Shown here: positions 52,601 through 59,844 of the stretch, in pieces
Position numbering within the stretch: position 1 is the first letter of the stretch
Layout: the number at the start of each line of letters is the position of its first letter
Assembly: GCA_018262715.1 (NCBI GenBank)
Contig: JADFDS010000008.1
Span: 24,259 to 88,258 of the forward strand
Source of the DNA: Bacteroidota bacterium
GTDB taxonomy: Bacteria > Bacteroidota > Bacteroidia > Bacteroidales > VadinHA17
Length of the DNA stretch: 64,000 nt
Direction: 5' to 3'
Made by a program: the position numbers and the translations under genes
Notes under the pieces: model-generated
Seen by the model: the letters and a program-made list of their open reading frames with translations, nothing else
Told to the model about the DNA's origin: nothing
Database searches by the model: none

Positions 52601-53339
52601 TGGCATCGGCAATGCCGGATCCCAAACCGCCTGCGTCAGTTTTTCCGGTGCCGGTGCCGCGGAAGAGAAATTCCGATTTTTCATTGCGGATCAGGCTGAA
52701 CAGGGCGATGCATGTTGTGTCCTTCACATCGCGGTAGCATCCGGGCATGTTGAGCTCGTGCGAGCTGAGGCCGGTGCCGGCGGCGGGGGAGTAGGGCTGA
52801 ATGGTGTAACCCTCGTAAAGCAATCCTTTGTTATACAGCTGTTTGAGCAGCCACCAGAGTGTCTCTATATACCTGTTGTCATAGGTGATGTACGGGTTAT
52901 CCATGTCGATCCAGTAGCCCATGTGGCGGGTCAGATCCTCCCATGCGTCCGTATATTTCATGACATCCTTACGGCAGGCCTCGTTGTATTCATCAACCGA
53001 GATTTTTGTGCCGATGTCTTCCTTGGTTATGCCGAGGGCTTTTTCCACGCCAAGTTCAACAGGAAGTCCATGGGTATCCCATCCGGCCTTGCGACGGACC
53101 TCGTAGCCCTGCATGGTGCGGAAGCGGCAGATGGCGTCCTTGATGGCCCGTGCCATGACGTGGTGGATTCCCGGCATCCCGTTCGCGGAGGGTGGACCCT
53201 CATAAAAGACGAATTCGCCCTTGCCGTCGCGGCTTCGTAACGACTTCCGGAAGGTATCATGATCATCCCACATCTTCAGCACCTCGTTGTTCACCTTCGG
53301 GAGATCAAGGCCCTTGTACTCGGGAAATTTCTTTGACAT
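49665..53339 (-). CDS. ileS: Isoleucyl-tRNA synthetase with low-complexity inserts
   Basis: 1224 residues, longer than usual for the Bacteroidota type. Class I motifs are intact: PPSANGMPGIHH (HIGH, near residue 53), GWDTHGLPVE, the editing domain, KNGNKMSKRLGN (KMSKS), and an anticodon-binding end. Three unusual inserts are seen: a G/S/D/A-rich segment near residues 236-272, a run of about 11 GAA/GAV triplets at about 1036-1069, and a final A/G/S/T-rich stretch (RAAGAARGASAVSG...) near the C-terminus. None touches a catalytic motif. A TAACTTTG box lies about 28 bp upstream of the start. Confidence 0.96.
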   Translation of the reverse strand: MSKKFPEYKGLDLPKVNNEVLKMWDDHDTFRKSLRSRDGKGEFVFYEGPPSANGMPGIHHVMARAIKDAICRFRTMQGYEVRRKAGWDTHGLPVELGVEKALGITKEDIGTKISVDEYNEACRKDVMKYTDAWEDLTRHMGYWIDMDNPYITYDNRYIETLWWLLKQLYNKGLLYEGYTIQPYSPAAGTGLSSHELNMPGCYRDVKDTTCIALFSLIRNEKSEFLFRGTGTGKTDAGGLGSGIADATRVNASGSDSGSVETDSVKIMAWTTTPWTLPSNTALAVGPDITYVRVSTVNPYTSEPITVILAEDLLPVIFAPDKKLEYTVTGKYKGSQLKDIEYEQLIDWVKPDAGAFRVITGDFVTTVDGTGIVHIAPTFGADDYRAGREHGIPPLMVLMSDGFQGPLVDRRGRMVPMDDLDQAFVATRVNTKTYGPFAGRYVKNEYDDTIPEGTETLDVDIAVMLKQQGKVFRIEKQVHNYPHCWRTDKPVLYYPLDSWFIRTTALRDRMIELNNTINWKPESTGTGRFGKWLENLVDWNLSRSRYWGTPLPIWMTDDRQEEICIGSLAELKMEIARSIDAGYMTRNPLENFAEGDFSAENYSLLDLHRPFVDEIVLVSPTGRPMHREPDLIDVWFDSGAMPYAQAHYPFENRENFSEMFPADYIAEGVDQTRGWFFTLHAIATMISDSVSFRNIISNGLVLDKNGNKMSKRLGNAVDPFSTIDTHGADPVRWYMLTNAQPWDNLRFDISGVEEVKRKFFGTLYNTYSFFALYANVDGFTGHEPQVPVERRPEIDRWIISLLNTLIKEVTARYDDYDITPAGRAVSEFVTENLSNWYVRLNRKRYWGGGMDEDKLSAYQTLYTCLETVALLASPIIPFYTDRIFTDLNSVRGRFSEGSVHLAPFPSYDEKLIDRDLEERMEIAQKMSSMILALRRKVNIRVRQPLAKIMVPVTDAGFREKFEAVRPLVLAEVNVKDVEYVDDTSGILVRRIKPNFKLLGPKFGRQMKEAGAAIMALTQGEIAQLERDGFLDLALGSATGAAGAAGAAGAAGAAGAAGAVGAAGAAGAVGAADPNGNVHRITTDEVEIISEDIPGWLVANEGKLTVALDITVTEELLHEGIAREFVNRIQNIRKESGFEVTDKIRVMIEDLPFLAAAVRKHSDYIASQTLALEVTLAPADQLVVRAAGAARGASAVSGTPGTSETSAALRETDIEEQMVKVLVEKV
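50131..50232. repeat. 9-bp coding microrepeat in ileS
   Basis: About 11 units of GCCGCACCA and close variants (GCTGCACCG, ACCGCACCA). On the coding strand they give Gly-Ala-Ala/Val triplets. Unit length is a multiple of three, so slippage keeps the frame. Confidence 0.9.
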
Positions 53340-53641
53340 ACTGTATTACCTGTTAAAATCAGCGTGCAAAGTTAATAAAAAGTCAGGCAGAAGCCATTAG
53401 GCAAGAGGCAGCAGTGGATTTTCAGATAAACTTTTGGTATTAATCTCCTGAATGCAATTAGGGGCAGGTTGTCAATGGCGAAAAAATGCCTCCTGATTAC
53501 TTTAGGCAAGATTAAGCTAATGCTAAGATTATCAGCATCTCACTAATGCCTATTGCCTCCTGCCTATTGCCTTACAATATTCATGTAGCAAATGTGTTTA
53601 TTTATATTACCTTTGCGTATTAATTTCTAACACCGGTAGCC
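53340..53641. promoter_or_regulatory. Divergent promoter region ileS / TraR-DksA gene, with microrepeats
   Basis: On the minus strand TAACTTTG (53367-53374) fits an ileS promoter. On the plus strand TACCTTTG (53608-53615) lies 27 bases before the TraR/DksA ATG. Between them, GCCATTAGGCAAGAGGCAG (53393-53411) and TGCCTATTGCCTCCTGCC (53547-53564) are inverted copies of a GCCTATT-type microrepeat also found near 32.8 and 45.6 kb. No gene is present. Confidence 0.6.
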
Positions 53642-54019
53642 ATGGCAGAAAAGACAAGATATTCGGATGAGGAGCTGGAGGAATTCAGGCAGATCATCAT
53701 GGCCAAGCTCGAGAAAGCAAGGAGGGATTATGATGTGCTCAAGGCAAGCATAACCCACGAGGATAATAATGACACTATGGACACCTCTCCTACCTTCAAG
53801 GTATTGGAAGAGGGTGCCACCACCCTGTCAAAGGAGGAGGCCGGCAGGCTCGCACAACGACAGCTGAAGTTCATTCAGCATCTGCAGGCCGCGCTGGTTC
53901 GCATAGAGAACAAGACCTACGGCATATGCCGTGAGACAGGTCAGCTTATAAGCAAGGAGCGCCTGCGCGCCGTACCCCATGCCACCCTGTGCATGGAGGC
54001 AAAGCTGAAGCAGAAATAG
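53642..54019 (+). CDS. TraR/DksA-family regulator
   Basis: 125 residues: an N-terminal coiled coil (EELEEFRQIIMAKLEKARRDYDVLKASI), then the globular TraR/DksA zinc-finger region (IENKTYGICRETGQLISKERLRAVPHATLC). Only two Cys remain of the usual four, as often in Bacteroidota versions, so zinc binding is doubtful. Such proteins act in the RNA polymerase secondary channel, modulating rRNA and stress genes with ppGpp. It has its own TACCTTTG box and a strong terminator downstream. Confidence 0.92.
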   Translation: MAEKTRYSDEELEEFRQIIMAKLEKARRDYDVLKASITHEDNNDTMDTSPTFKVLEEGATTLSKEEAGRLAQRQLKFIQHLQAALVRIENKTYGICRETGQLISKERLRAVPHATLCMEAKLKQK

Positions 54020-54047
54020 AACAGGGGACTCCGGGTCTCAATCATAA

Positions 54048-54083
54048 GGTCACGGGTCCTTGAGCCCGTGGCCTTTTGCTTTT
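54048..54083 (+). terminator. Rho-independent terminator after the TraR/DksA gene
   Basis: GGTCACGGG and CCCGTGGCC pair over nine positions (one G-U) with a loop of eight, followed by TTTTGCTTTTT. It lies 28 bp after the stop codon. Confidence 0.85.
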
Positions 54084-54104
54084 TATATCTGAAAATAAAA
54101 CATA

Positions 54105-54206
54105 AATGTCACCGGAGATGTCACTGTAAATGTCACTGAAGATGTCACTGTAAAACGTGTGGAAGCATTACTTGAAATCATCAGAAAGAACCCTTCCGAC
54201 ATTTAA
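54105..54206 (+). pseudogene. Remnant of a RecG-like/AlbA-type regulator C-terminus
   Basis: An open frame without a start encodes NVTGDVTVNVTEDVTVKR followed by VEALLEIIRKNPSDI and a stop. ENVTENVT-type repeats followed by a short helix are typical of the linker before the C-terminal winged helix in AAA_4/RecG-like transcriptional regulators. The frame is closed by TAA just upstream, so only this scrap survives. It overlaps the stop of the convergent sugar transferase. Confidence 0.5.
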
Positions 54207-55720
54207 GCTGACCGCGCGTTCCTGAAGAAAATATTATAGATGCTGCGGGCGAAGTAACGGATGTCAGTGCCAAGCGGATTCTGGTCCCATGAGTCGAAAT
54301 ACTTCAGCTCCGAGTGCTGAATAGCCTCGAGGCCGGTGGGCAGATCGGCATAGTACGGCGGCAGGAGGCCCGGCTTGTACCTTATGCGACGGTCACGGAT
54401 CTCATCGTCATAGAGGCTGAAATAATGTTTCGAAAGCGGTCTCACGCCGAACAGCTTGATGTCGCCCTTGAGGATATTCACTATCATCGGCAGCTCATCG
54501 AGCCATACTTTCCTTGCAAAGTGTCCCCACGCCGTCACCCGGAAATCGTCCTTCATCTTCCCGCCGTCGGCGATGGAGTGTAGTCCGTATACATAATCCT
54601 GTATATATTCCGAGTAGGGATGCATTGTGCGAAGCTTGTAGACATTGAAGGTACGCCCGTCTCGACCGATTCGCGGCAGCGTTATTATCATCCCGTAACC
54701 GTTCTCGTTGGCCGGCCTGGGTTCAGAGCGACGTTCCGCCTTGATGCACAGCATGTCCCCGGCGAATTTTTCCTGTTTGATTGCAAAGCCTGCGCGACTC
54801 AGCCGGCCCAGTGCCTCAGCCCTCGAGAACGGTGCATTGGCGCCGCCGGTAAAAAACTCCCAGAGCCCGCGGGTGATACGCAGACGCGGAATTACACGGT
54901 TGATCAGGAAATCGGGCAGGAAAATCAGGTAATAAACAAACGATGAATACTTCTCTTTCAGCCGCTCGGCCCTTTGCTCCAGTGTCTCCACCGAGCAGAT
55001 GAAGAGTCCGTAGACCCCCAGCCTGCCGTTGACTGTATCGAGGAACCTGTCGAGTTTCCTGATGCCGTTCATCGGCTTGAGGTTGATTATGCAGGTGTAT
55101 TGGTCATGCTCAAGATTCTGAATGTTAAATGCTTCTGAGGTTGACACTATTGCAAGTCGTGCCGCATCCTCCCGGCTTACCAGGGATGAAAGCGCCTCGG
55201 CGCGAACTCTTGAACATCCCTCCTGGAGCCTCATTGTCAGAGCCGGATCAGGGATGATATCGCTTGCTTCACCAGGATGAGAGCGTGCTACGAGCTCGCG
55301 CTCGGAAAGCTTTATTTCTGCCGGGGTGATCAGCGGCGCCTTGCGGAAGGCGAGATAAACCGAACCTAATACAAGCTCGAGGATAGTTGCGGTGATGGCA
55401 GTGCCGAACACCACCTGCCTCGAGTAGCTCAGGTCGCGCAGGGCGAAGAGCAGCAGTGCTGAAATGCTCGTAGCGATCAGGTTGGCGGTGAGGACCCGCG
55501 AAAAGAGTGTGCGGAGATTGACTATGCGGCCGCGGCCGATCTTCCCGCTGACGGCGGAGACCACAATCCACAAAAAGGCCAGCATCAGGAAGAATGTGAT
55601 GTGCGAGAGCATGTAGGTTTTCAGGCCGGCCGGCTTGAGCATCGACATGAGGATGTATGACGATGCAAGTATCAGAATGTCAGCCCCAAGCGTGATTACA
55701 CGAAATTTCCCCCGGTTCAT
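54203..55720 (-). CDS. Bacterial sugar transferase (initiating glycosyl-1-phosphate transferase)
   Basis: 505 residues. Four to five N-terminal membrane helices (10-120) are followed by a ~170-residue cytoplasmic part (a CoA-binding-like domain) and the C-terminal sugar transferase domain: FNVYKLRTMHPYSEY, WLDELPMIVNILKGDIKLFGVRP and RYKPGLLPP. It loads the first sugar-phosphate onto undecaprenyl phosphate for capsule or exopolysaccharide. It lacks the usual basic membrane-proximal start before the Arg-Thr-Met motif, where GYGMIITLPRIGRDGRTF stands. It is divergent from wzi across 70 bp and opens the polysaccharide locus. Confidence 0.9.
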   Translation of the reverse strand: MNRGKFRVITLGADILILASSYILMSMLKPAGLKTYMLSHITFFLMLAFLWIVVSAVSGKIGRGRIVNLRTLFSRVLTANLIATSISALLLFALRDLSYSRQVVFGTAITATILELVLGSVYLAFRKAPLITPAEIKLSERELVARSHPGEASDIIPDPALTMRLQEGCSRVRAEALSSLVSREDAARLAIVSTSEAFNIQNLEHDQYTCIINLKPMNGIRKLDRFLDTVNGRLGVYGLFICSVETLEQRAERLKEKYSSFVYYLIFLPDFLINRVIPRLRITRGLWEFFTGGANAPFSRAEALGRLSRAGFAIKQEKFAGDMLCIKAERRSEPRPANENGYGMIITLPRIGRDGRTFNVYKLRTMHPYSEYIQDYVYGLHSIADGGKMKDDFRVTAWGHFARKVWLDELPMIVNILKGDIKLFGVRPLSKHYFSLYDDEIRDRRIRYKPGLLPPYYADLPTGLEAIQHSELKYFDSWDQNPLGTDIRYFARSIYNIFFRNARSA

Positions 55721-55766
55721 TTCCCTATAGATTTTCGACAGTATGCCGCAAATATGCTACAAGCGT

Positions 55767-55774
55767 TATCTTTG
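55767..55774 (+). promoter_or_regulatory. -7 promoter box of wzi
   Basis: TATCTTTG matches TAnnTTTG. It lies inside the first codons of the ORF-track version of wzi and 16 bases before a GTG at 55791, so it decides for the later start. Confidence 0.55.
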
Positions 55775-55790
55775 TGGAAAGCCTCATTTT

Positions 55791-57452
55791 GTGAAGTATT
55801 CAACATACATAGTAACTTTATCAACACTGCTAATATTGTGTTGGTGTGCTCCCGCGCGCGCGCAGATGATTCCCGAACCGACGGGCGACGAGGCCGTTTA
55901 CCTTTTTCTGGACGAGCTCGCGGCTGACGGGGTGATCTCGCTCAACGGGGCGGTAAAGCCTTACAGCAGGCAGATAATCAGGCAGAAACTCGGGGAGGCT
56001 GCCGCCCGGCCGGATAGTCTGGCGGCGCTGCAAAACCGTCTCACCCCTCGCCAGCAGAAGGAACTCGACTTCTGGCTGAACATCTACAGCCCCGGTGAAC
56101 CGGACGGCAAATTCAAGCTTCTGCTCAGTCCTGCCACCGCATATTACCGCGACTCACTCTTCAGCGTAACCGTTTCGCCAATCCTTGGACTGACGGGCGG
56201 GATTACATCCGGCTCAGACGGTGGTTCGGGCAGCGGAACAGGCAGCACTTCGCGGCAGCGCACAATCGCCTGGAAAAACGGTGCGAAGGCGTATGGAAAC
56301 TACGGCAGATGGGCGTTCTTCGCAGCATTGCAGGACAACCACCAGGACCCGCTTATGGGCCACGCCGAATACCTCACACGGGAACGCGGCGGGCACATCA
56401 AGAATGAAACTGATTTTTCCGAGATGACCGGCGGCGTAAGTTACATGTGGAAGTGGGGCGACATTGCCTTTCTCAAGGACTCCCCGGTGTGGGGCAGCGG
56501 ATATGGCGGCACTAACATTCTCTCCGGGCGTGCTCCATCGTTCATGCATATCAGGCTTCATCTCAAACCGGTAAAATGGGGTGAGATGACCTGGATACAC
56601 GGCTGGCTTACCTCGATGGTGATCGACTCAACACGATCGTATTGGGTCACCAACGCATATGGTACCGAGTACCGTGAGCACTACCGCCGTAAATATATCG
56701 CGGCAAACATCTTCACCTTCACCCCGGTGGAGCGGCTGCATATCTCCGCCGGCAACAGCGTCATCTGGTCTGATCCGCGCATCACCCCCTACTACCTGAT
56801 GCCGGTTTTCTTCTACAAGTCTGTCGACCACAGCGTCAACTCGGGCATCAACAACAGCAACTCCCAGATGTTCCTTGATATCAGCTCGAACAATATAAAG
56901 CACCTGCACCTCTATGGTACACTGTTCATAGATGAACTCTCCACGGCGCGGTTCACCAACTCCGATTACAATTTCTTCTCATGGAAGGGCGGGTTCCGCA
57001 CAGGTAATTTCAGCTTTATGCCTGACATCTGGCTGACTGCCGAGTGCACCTTCACCTATCCCCTCACCTTCCAGCATAATGTGCCTGTCACCACCTTCGA
57101 GAACCAGGGATACAACCTCGGCCACTGGCTGCGCGATAACAGCCGGAGCTGGTATTTTGCCCTCGACTGGCGGCCGGTGCGTGCTGCCGGTGTCAGACTG
57201 TGGCATGAACGCTCAGAACGGGGACCTGACTACCAGAGCATCGGCGGGCCGCGGGTTGGGCTGCCTTACCTGGAGAGCATAGAATGGCGGAATGTCACCA
57301 CCGGCCTGGATGTCAGTTACATGATCACCGGCGGGGTGCAGGTCCGCGCCTCGCTGATACGGAGCAACATCACCGGCGAAGAAGACTGGTACCCCACCCA
57401 TCTGTATGGCCGCACCACAACAATCAGCGGTGGGGTTGTCTGGGGATTTTGA
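55791..57452 (+). CDS. wzi: Wzi-family capsule assembly protein
   Basis: 553 residues from the GTG at 55791, giving a clean signal peptide (YIVTLSTLLILCWCAPARAQ); the ATG at 55743 would precede the promoter box. The mature N-terminus (EAVYLFLDELAADGVISLNGAVKPYSRQIIRQKL) is the helical part usual in Bacteroidota Wzi, followed by a beta barrel with WGSGYGGTNILSGRAPSFMHIRLHLKPVKWGEMTWIHGWL. Wzi anchors capsule at the outer membrane. A short SDGGSGSGTGSTS stretch near residue 145 is a low-complexity insert. Confidence 0.9.
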   Translation: MKYSTYIVTLSTLLILCWCAPARAQMIPEPTGDEAVYLFLDELAADGVISLNGAVKPYSRQIIRQKLGEAAARPDSLAALQNRLTPRQQKELDFWLNIYSPGEPDGKFKLLLSPATAYYRDSLFSVTVSPILGLTGGITSGSDGGSGSGTGSTSRQRTIAWKNGAKAYGNYGRWAFFAALQDNHQDPLMGHAEYLTRERGGHIKNETDFSEMTGGVSYMWKWGDIAFLKDSPVWGSGYGGTNILSGRAPSFMHIRLHLKPVKWGEMTWIHGWLTSMVIDSTRSYWVTNAYGTEYREHYRRKYIAANIFTFTPVERLHISAGNSVIWSDPRITPYYLMPVFFYKSVDHSVNSGINNSNSQMFLDISSNNIKHLHLYGTLFIDELSTARFTNSDYNFFSWKGGFRTGNFSFMPDIWLTAECTFTYPLTFQHNVPVTTFENQGYNLGHWLRDNSRSWYFALDWRPVRAAGVRLWHERSERGPDYQSIGGPRVGLPYLESIEWRNVTTGLDVSYMITGGVQVRASLIRSNITGEEDWYPTHLYGRTTTISGGVVWGF

Positions 57453-57615
57453 AATTTGACACGTGGCCATTTCTCCTATGATGGTCAATCATGCCTAAAA
57501 ACAATGAGCGAACTTAATGGGCATATAATTGTAAATTTGTTAAAGGCTCAAAGATGAGTACAGTCGAAATATAGCAGACTATCTCAAATGATGCTTTACA
57601 GAAGGAGATCAGGGA

Positions 57616-57672
57616 ATGGCTAAGTACAAAATAGAATGGTCAGTTGAAGCCAGACCGGATATAAGAGGTTAA
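57616..57672 (+). pseudogene. ParE/RelE-type toxin fragment (18 codons)
   Basis: After a good AGGAGATC the ORF reads MAKYKIEWSVEARPDIRG and stops. This is the typical opening of RelE/ParE-family toxins (strand, then ...EA..DI). The rest of the toxin is missing, and no intact antitoxin precedes it in the 57453-57615 gap. It looks like the stub of a lost toxin-antitoxin module next to another orphan antitoxin-like gene. Confidence 0.5.
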
Positions 57673-57703
57673 TCAATAATTTATTTTATAACACTAACTA
57701 TAA

Positions 57704-57729
57704 TTTACAAAAATGCTTATATTTGTAAA
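57704..57729 (+). promoter_or_regulatory. Operator-like palindrome overlapping the promoter of the HTH gene
   Basis: TTTACAAA (57704-57711) and TTTGTAAA (57722-57729) form a perfect 8-bp inverted repeat with a 10-bp centre. The right arm overlaps the -7 box TATATTTG (57718-57725), so a bound dimer would block transcription of the HTH gene whose ATG is at 57744. This is the layout of an autorepressed antitoxin. Confidence 0.6.
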
Positions 57730-57743
57730 ATAGAGTTATTGTT

Positions 57744-58067
57744 ATGAAAACAAGAAACAACATACTTTTGCCACGGGCACAGAAGCCGCTGACTATCCTT
57801 GGTGAGAACATCCGGCTTGCGAGGCTGAGAAGAAGATACAGTATGGAACAGGTTGCAGAGAGGGCTGATATCAGCAGACCCACATTGCACTCAATTGAAA
57901 GAGGCAACTCCAATGTGACAATAGGGGCATATGTTAAAGTATTGTTCGTGCTTGGACTGGAAGGTGATATTGCCAAAGTGGCAACAGATGACATCTTGGG
58001 CCGAAAACTTCAAGATTTTGGGTTAACGGTCAGGAAAAGAGCGCCCAAAATAAACAAATCGGTGTGA
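57744..58067 (+). CDS. XRE-family HTH protein, HipB-like orphan antitoxin
   Basis: 107 residues: HTH (LGENIRLARLRRRYSMEQVAERADISRPTLHSIERGNSNVTIGAYVKVLFVLGL, 19-72), then a C-terminal tail LGRKLQDFGLTVRKRAPK typical of the HipB-like partner of HipA-family kinases toxins. No hipA follows: the next gene is the UpxY antiterminator. A palindromic operator overlaps its promoter, fitting autoregulation. It may be a leftover antitoxin or a repressor co-opted for the polysaccharide locus. Confidence 0.85.
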   Translation: MKTRNNILLPRAQKPLTILGENIRLARLRRRYSMEQVAERADISRPTLHSIERGNSNVTIGAYVKVLFVLGLEGDIAKVATDDILGRKLQDFGLTVRKRAPKINKSV

Positions 58068-58089
58068 CGGCTTCCGGGGGCATGGCATT

Positions 58090-58130
58090 TACAATGCTTT
58101 ATCGCCTACGGCGAAAATTTATTAGTTTTG
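58090..58130 (+). repeat. Dispersed hairpin element with the upxY -7 box
   Basis: TACAATGC, spacer, TCGCCTACGGCGAAAA: another copy of the dispersed element, with a different but paired stem (CGCC/GGCG). It is directly followed by TAGTTTTG (58123-58130), which fits the -7 consensus 19 bases before the upxY ATG. The hairpin thus sits at the promoter's upstream edge. Confidence 0.65.
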
Positions 58131-58149
58131 CATACTGATTGAAAGGACC

Positions 58150-58857
58150 ATGGAAGAAACCCAGTCACAGCCGGCTGTAACCCCGCTGCCGGCCGCCACT
58201 TTGTCAGGTGGCCCACCTCCGGCCGCAGTCACGCTGCCGGGCGCCACGCCACCGGCCGCCACTTCGCCGGCCGCCGCCACTCCTCCGGCCGCAGTCACGC
58301 TGCCGGCCGCCGCCACTGCGAAGCCGCCAAGGGAACTGAAGAAACCGGAGAAGGCCTGGTATGCCGTTTATACGAATTCCAGGGCGGAGAAACGGGTCAG
58401 CGACCGCATAGATGAACTGGGCATCGAAACATTCCTCCCCCTCCAGAAAACACTCCGCCAGTGGTCCGACCGCAAGAAGCTGGTTGAAAAACCGCTCATC
58501 TCTTCCTACGTATTCGTGAAAATCATCCCTCGCGACTACTTCACCGTACGCAAGATAGACGGGGTGGTCAAGTTCATCATGATACAGGGCAAACCGGTTC
58601 CCATCCCGGAGGCGCAGATCACTAACCTCCGCATACTCTGCGGCAGCGATGCCGAAGTTGAAGTCAGCGCTGACGTTTATGAAAAGGGCGACCAGGTTGA
58701 AGTCACCGTCGGCAGCCTCGCAGGCCTCCGCGGTGAACTCATACGCGTGGGCCGCAAACATAAGGTGGTGATAAGGATCATCCAGCCCGGAATGAACCTC
58801 ACCGTAGATATTAAAACCAACGCCATACGTAAACTCGCAAAAAATTCAGATATTTAG
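58150..58857 (+). CDS. UpxY-type NusG-like transcription antiterminator
   Basis: 235 residues. A ~58-residue N-terminal extension is almost only P, A, T, V, L (repeats such as PPAAVTLP) and looks like a low-complexity expansion. The NGN domain begins at EKAWYAVYTNSRAEKRV, with FLPLQKTLRQWSDRKK and SYVFVKI; a KOW-like end (GLRGELIRVGRKHKVVIRI) completes it. UpxY proteins, known from Bacteroides, let RNA polymerase read through capsule operons from their own 5' leader. It starts the forward polysaccharide operon (wza, wzc, glycosyltransferase). Confidence 0.9.
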   Translation: MEETQSQPAVTPLPAATLSGGPPPAAVTLPGATPPAATSPAAATPPAAVTLPAAATAKPPRELKKPEKAWYAVYTNSRAEKRVSDRIDELGIETFLPLQKTLRQWSDRKKLVEKPLISSYVFVKIIPRDYFTVRKIDGVVKFIMIQGKPVPIPEAQITNLRILCGSDAEVEVSADVYEKGDQVEVTVGSLAGLRGELIRVGRKHKVVIRIIQPGMNLTVDIKTNAIRKLAKNSDI

Positions 58858-58884
58858 TACGCCAAATACTCATCCGAAAACTAT

Positions 58885-59032
58885 GACCTTCAGACCTTCA
58901 GACTTCAGACCTTCAGACCTTCAGACCTTCAGACCTTCAGACCTCAGACCTCAGACCTCAGACCTTCAGACCTCAGACCTTCAGACCTTCAGACCTTCAG
59001 ACCTTCAGACCTCAGACCTTCAGACCTCAGAC
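58885..59032 (+). repeat. ACCTTCAG/ACCTCAG microsatellite before wza
   Basis: About 148 bases made of roughly 19 units of GACCTTCA or the 7-base GACCTCA form, ending two bases before the wza ATG. It lies in the leader between the UpxY gene and the export genes. The same unit occurs in the coding sequence of the glycosyltransferase near 63265. Confidence 0.95.
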
Positions 59033-59034
59033 AT

Positions 59035-59814
59035 ATGAAAACGCTACTCCCCCTATTAGCACTGGTCCTCCTTATTGCAGGTTGTTCCACCCAGAAGGAA
59101 CTATCATACCTCAATAACCTCGACGAAATCGGAGGCCAGAACCAGTTCCCCATGGAGGTCCCTGACTACAAGGTACAGCCACGTGACATCATCTATGTCA
59201 GCGTCAAGGCGCAAACCCCCGAGGGGACACTCACCGAGATGCTCAGCGACCGTACCTCGGCAAACATGAACTACATATCCAATGAGGGCTCCGCCTATAT
59301 GATGGGCTACAGCATCGACCCGCAGGGTAACGTAACCCTGCCGTTACTCGGTGACATCCCGGTGGCAGGCATGACAATCTACGGGATCCGCGATCTCTTC
59401 CAGCAGAAGATCGACTCGCTCTTCCGCCACGCCTACGTGGAAGTAAGACTGATGAGCTTCAAGTTCACCGTCATAGGTGAGGTGAGGGCTCCCGGCAGTT
59501 ACGTCAACTACAACGACCAGCTCACCGTTCTCGAGGCCATCGGCCGTGCGGGAGGCATCGCCGAGACCGGCACAAAGGAGAAGATCCTCGTCATCCGCCC
59601 GCAGGGCGAACAGACCCTGACATACCACATCGACCTGCAGGACAAGAGCCTCCTCTCGTCGCCCGCATACTTCATCACCCCCAACGATGTGGTGATAGTG
59701 CAGCCCAACCCGAAGAAGGTCTTCAGCGTCAACCTGCCGACAATCTCGTTCATCCTGGCTACGGTCACAAGCACCATTTCCACCACGTTGTTGTTGATTA
59801 ACTATTTCAAGTAA
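59035..59814 (+). CDS. Polysaccharide export lipoprotein (Wza-like)
   Basis: 259 residues: lipoprotein signal (LLALVLLIAGCS), polysaccharide export domain (YKVQPRDIIYVSVKA, SIDPQGNVTLPLLGDIPVAGMTI), one SLBB domain (FKFTVIGEVRAPGSYVNYNDQLTVLEAIGRAGGI), and a C-terminal hydrophobic helix that could cross the outer membrane. It would form the export channel with the Wzc kinase downstream. Its ATG directly follows the microsatellite, so repeat length could affect its translation. Confidence 0.93.
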   Translation: MKTLLPLLALVLLIAGCSTQKELSYLNNLDEIGGQNQFPMEVPDYKVQPRDIIYVSVKAQTPEGTLTEMLSDRTSANMNYISNEGSAYMMGYSIDPQGNVTLPLLGDIPVAGMTIYGIRDLFQQKIDSLFRHAYVEVRLMSFKFTVIGEVRAPGSYVNYNDQLTVLEAIGRAGGIAETGTKEKILVIRPQGEQTLTYHIDLQDKSLLSSPAYFITPNDVVIVQPNPKKVFSVNLPTISFILATVTSTISTTLLLINYFK

Positions 59815-59844
59815 GAATGATGGGGAGGGGAGGGGATGTTGCTT

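Noticed and set aside
58885-59032. ACCTTCAG array as a CRISPR or as coding sequence
   Set aside because: Units are 7-8 bases with no spacers, and no long ORF spans them. It is a microsatellite.
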